A DNA stretch of 21,620 nucleotides from the NCBI GenBank assembly GCA_964544115.1, contig CAZJBP010000052.1, positions 1-21,620 of the forward strand, in the 5' to 3' direction. Every line of letters starts with the position of its first letter. Within the stretch, counting starts at the first letter, position 1. The translations under genes were made by a program, and so were the position numbers. The notes beneath the pieces were generated by a model. The model was not told the DNA's origin, did not search any database, and saw nothing but the letters and a program-made list of their open reading frames with translations. Source of the stretch: CAZJBP01 sp964544115. GTDB taxonomy: Bacteria > Verrucomicrobiota > Kiritimatiellia > UBA8416 > JADHWI01. Shown here piece by piece: positions 20,726 to 21,620 of the stretch.

Positions 20726-21620
20726 TCACACCGCGTAGGTCGAGGCGGCCGTCGCCCCGCCGTGGCCGGTCCAGTTCGTGTGGAAAAATTCGCCGCGCGG
20801 CCGGTCCACCCGCTCGTAGGTGTGTGCGCCGAAGTAATCGCGCTGCGCCTGCAGCAGGTTGGCTGGCAGCCGCGCGCAGCGGTAGCCGTCGTAGTACGCC
20901 AGCGCCGAGCTCATCGCCGGCGTCGGGAGGCCGAGCTTGACCGCCGCCTGGATGGCGCGCCGCCACGGGGCCTGCGCCCGGGCCGTGGCCTTCTGGAAGA
21001 ACGGGTCGAGCAGCAGGTTGCCCAGCTGCGGATTGCGGTCGAAGGCCTTCTTGATCCGGCCGAGGAAGGCCGACCGGATGATGCAGCCGCCGCTCCACAT
21101 GAGCGCGATGCCGCCGTAGTTGAGGGTCCAGCCGAACTCCTGCGCTGCGGCGCGCATGAGCTGGTAGCCCTGAGTGTAGGAAGCGATCTTCGAGGCGTAC
21201 AGCGCCTGGCGCAGGTCGGCCACCATGCGTTCGCGCCGGCCCCGGTACGTCGCCGCGGGGCCTTTGAGCACCGGCGCCGCGGCCGTGCGTTCATCCTTGA
21301 GCGCCGAGAGGCAGCGCGCGAAGACCGCCTCGGCGATCAGCGTCAGCGGCTGCCCGGCGTCCAGCGCGGCCAGCACGGTCCACTTGCACGTGCCCTTCTG
21401 GCCGGCGGCGTCCAGGATCTGGTCGATCACCGCCGCGCCCTGCTCGTCGCGGTACCCCAGGATGTCGCGCGTGATCTCGATCAGGTAGCTGTTCAGCTCG
21501 CCCGTGTTCCACTCCGCGAAGGCCGCGTGCATCTCCTCGTTGGTCATGCCGAGGCCGTGCTTCATCATCTGGTATGTCTCGCAGATCATCTGCATGTCGC
21601 AGTACTCGATGCCGTTGTGG
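20726..21620 (-). CDS. gnd: 6-phosphogluconate dehydrogenase (decarboxylating), 5' end outside the window
   Basis: The visible part begins with HNGIEYCDMQMICETY at the window edge. This is the substrate-binding HNGIEY motif that follows the catalytic Lys, so the whole NADP-binding N-terminal domain lies beyond 21620. The helical C-terminal domain is complete: SLIEITRD-type segment, QKGTCKWT, LIAEAVFAR, QALYASKIASYTQGYQLMRAA, GGCIIRSAFLGRIKKAFDRN, LLLDPFF and the terminal FGAHTYERVDRPRGEFFHTNW, with the His of FHTNW conserved. It converts 6-phosphogluconate to ribulose 5-phosphate with CO2 release in the oxidative pentose phosphate pathway. Two substitutions are notable: the near-invariant Gly of KGTGKWT is Cys here (codon at 21388-21386), and MWRGGC reads MWSGGC. 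It is upstream of and co-oriented with the GH3 gene, 64 bases apart. Identity is certain; full activity is likely but not assured. Confidence 0.95.
   Translation of the reverse strand, partial: HNGIEYCDMQMICETYQMMKHGLGMTNEEMHAAFAEWNTGELNSYLIEITRDILGYRDEQGAAVIDQILDAAGQKGTCKWTVLAALDAGQPLTLIAEAVFARCLSALKDERTAAAPVLKGPAATYRGRRERMVADLRQALYASKIASYTQGYQLMRAAAQEFGWTLNYGGIALMWSGGCIIRSAFLGRIKKAFDRNPQLGNLLLDPFFQKATARAQAPWRRAIQAAVKLGLPTPAMSSALAYYDGYRCARLPANLLQAQRDYFGAHTYERVDRPRGEFFHTNWTGHGGATAASTYAV

Overview
The window reads as chromosomal DNA of a high-GC, Gram-negative bacterium. An outer-membrane porin, periplasmic proteins and an OmpR-type two-component pair support the Gram-negative call. Several uroporphyrinogen-decarboxylase-like (URO-D) paralogues next to a rhamnose mutarotase, a DUF1846 protein, and a GH10/porin/GH3 set for plant or algal polysaccharide point to the PVC superphylum (Lentisphaerota, Kiritimatiellota or Verrucomicrobiota). 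That placement is inferred from gene content, not from a marker gene. Genes are densely packed. I see no rRNA, tRNA, CRISPR array, insertion sequence or phage gene.

Layout, left to right. (1) 1-4682, all minus strand: an apparent operon of a URO-D-like protein, a RhaM-type mutarotase and two more URO-D-like proteins. It is followed by a stem-loop and a gene for a secreted protein of visibly lower GC that runs off the left edge. (2) 4683-5202 is a 520-base divergent control region with a GC hairpin in the leader of the URO-D operon, a TACAAT box inside a palindrome, and two further hairpins. (3) 5203-10596 holds four single genes: mtfA, possibly leaderless; a small helix-turn-helix protein with a histone-like Lys/Ala tail; DUF1846 on the minus strand; and, divergently, a DUF255/thioredoxin-fold protein whose last codons look frameshifted. 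(4) 10676-15775 is a divergent block. A sensor kinase and response regulator on the minus strand face a four-gene plus-strand operon: trans-prenyl-synthase-like enzyme, class I methyltransferase, secreted sensor-like protein and NAD(P)-binding reductase. This is the best candidate for an undescribed system, plausibly making or modifying an isoprenoid under two-component control. (5) 15776-15910 holds an inverted pair of TTCAGGG heptamer arrays between convergent genes. (6) 15911-21620, minus strand: 6-phosphogluconate dehydrogenase (5' end outside the window), GH3 beta-xylosidase-like enzyme, outer-membrane porin and secreted GH10 enzyme.

Working model. Region 6 is a compact pentosan-use locus: GH10 cuts outside the cytoplasm, the porin admits oligomers, GH3 trims them inside the cell, and the pentose-phosphate enzyme lies upstream. 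Region 1 probably handles a deoxysugar or methylated compound, because the URO-D proteins lack the heme-synthesis signature and two of them keep part of the zinc/methyltransferase-type motif. Region 4 is a regulated biosynthetic cassette of unknown product. All functional statements rest on motif recognition by eye; no database search was possible.
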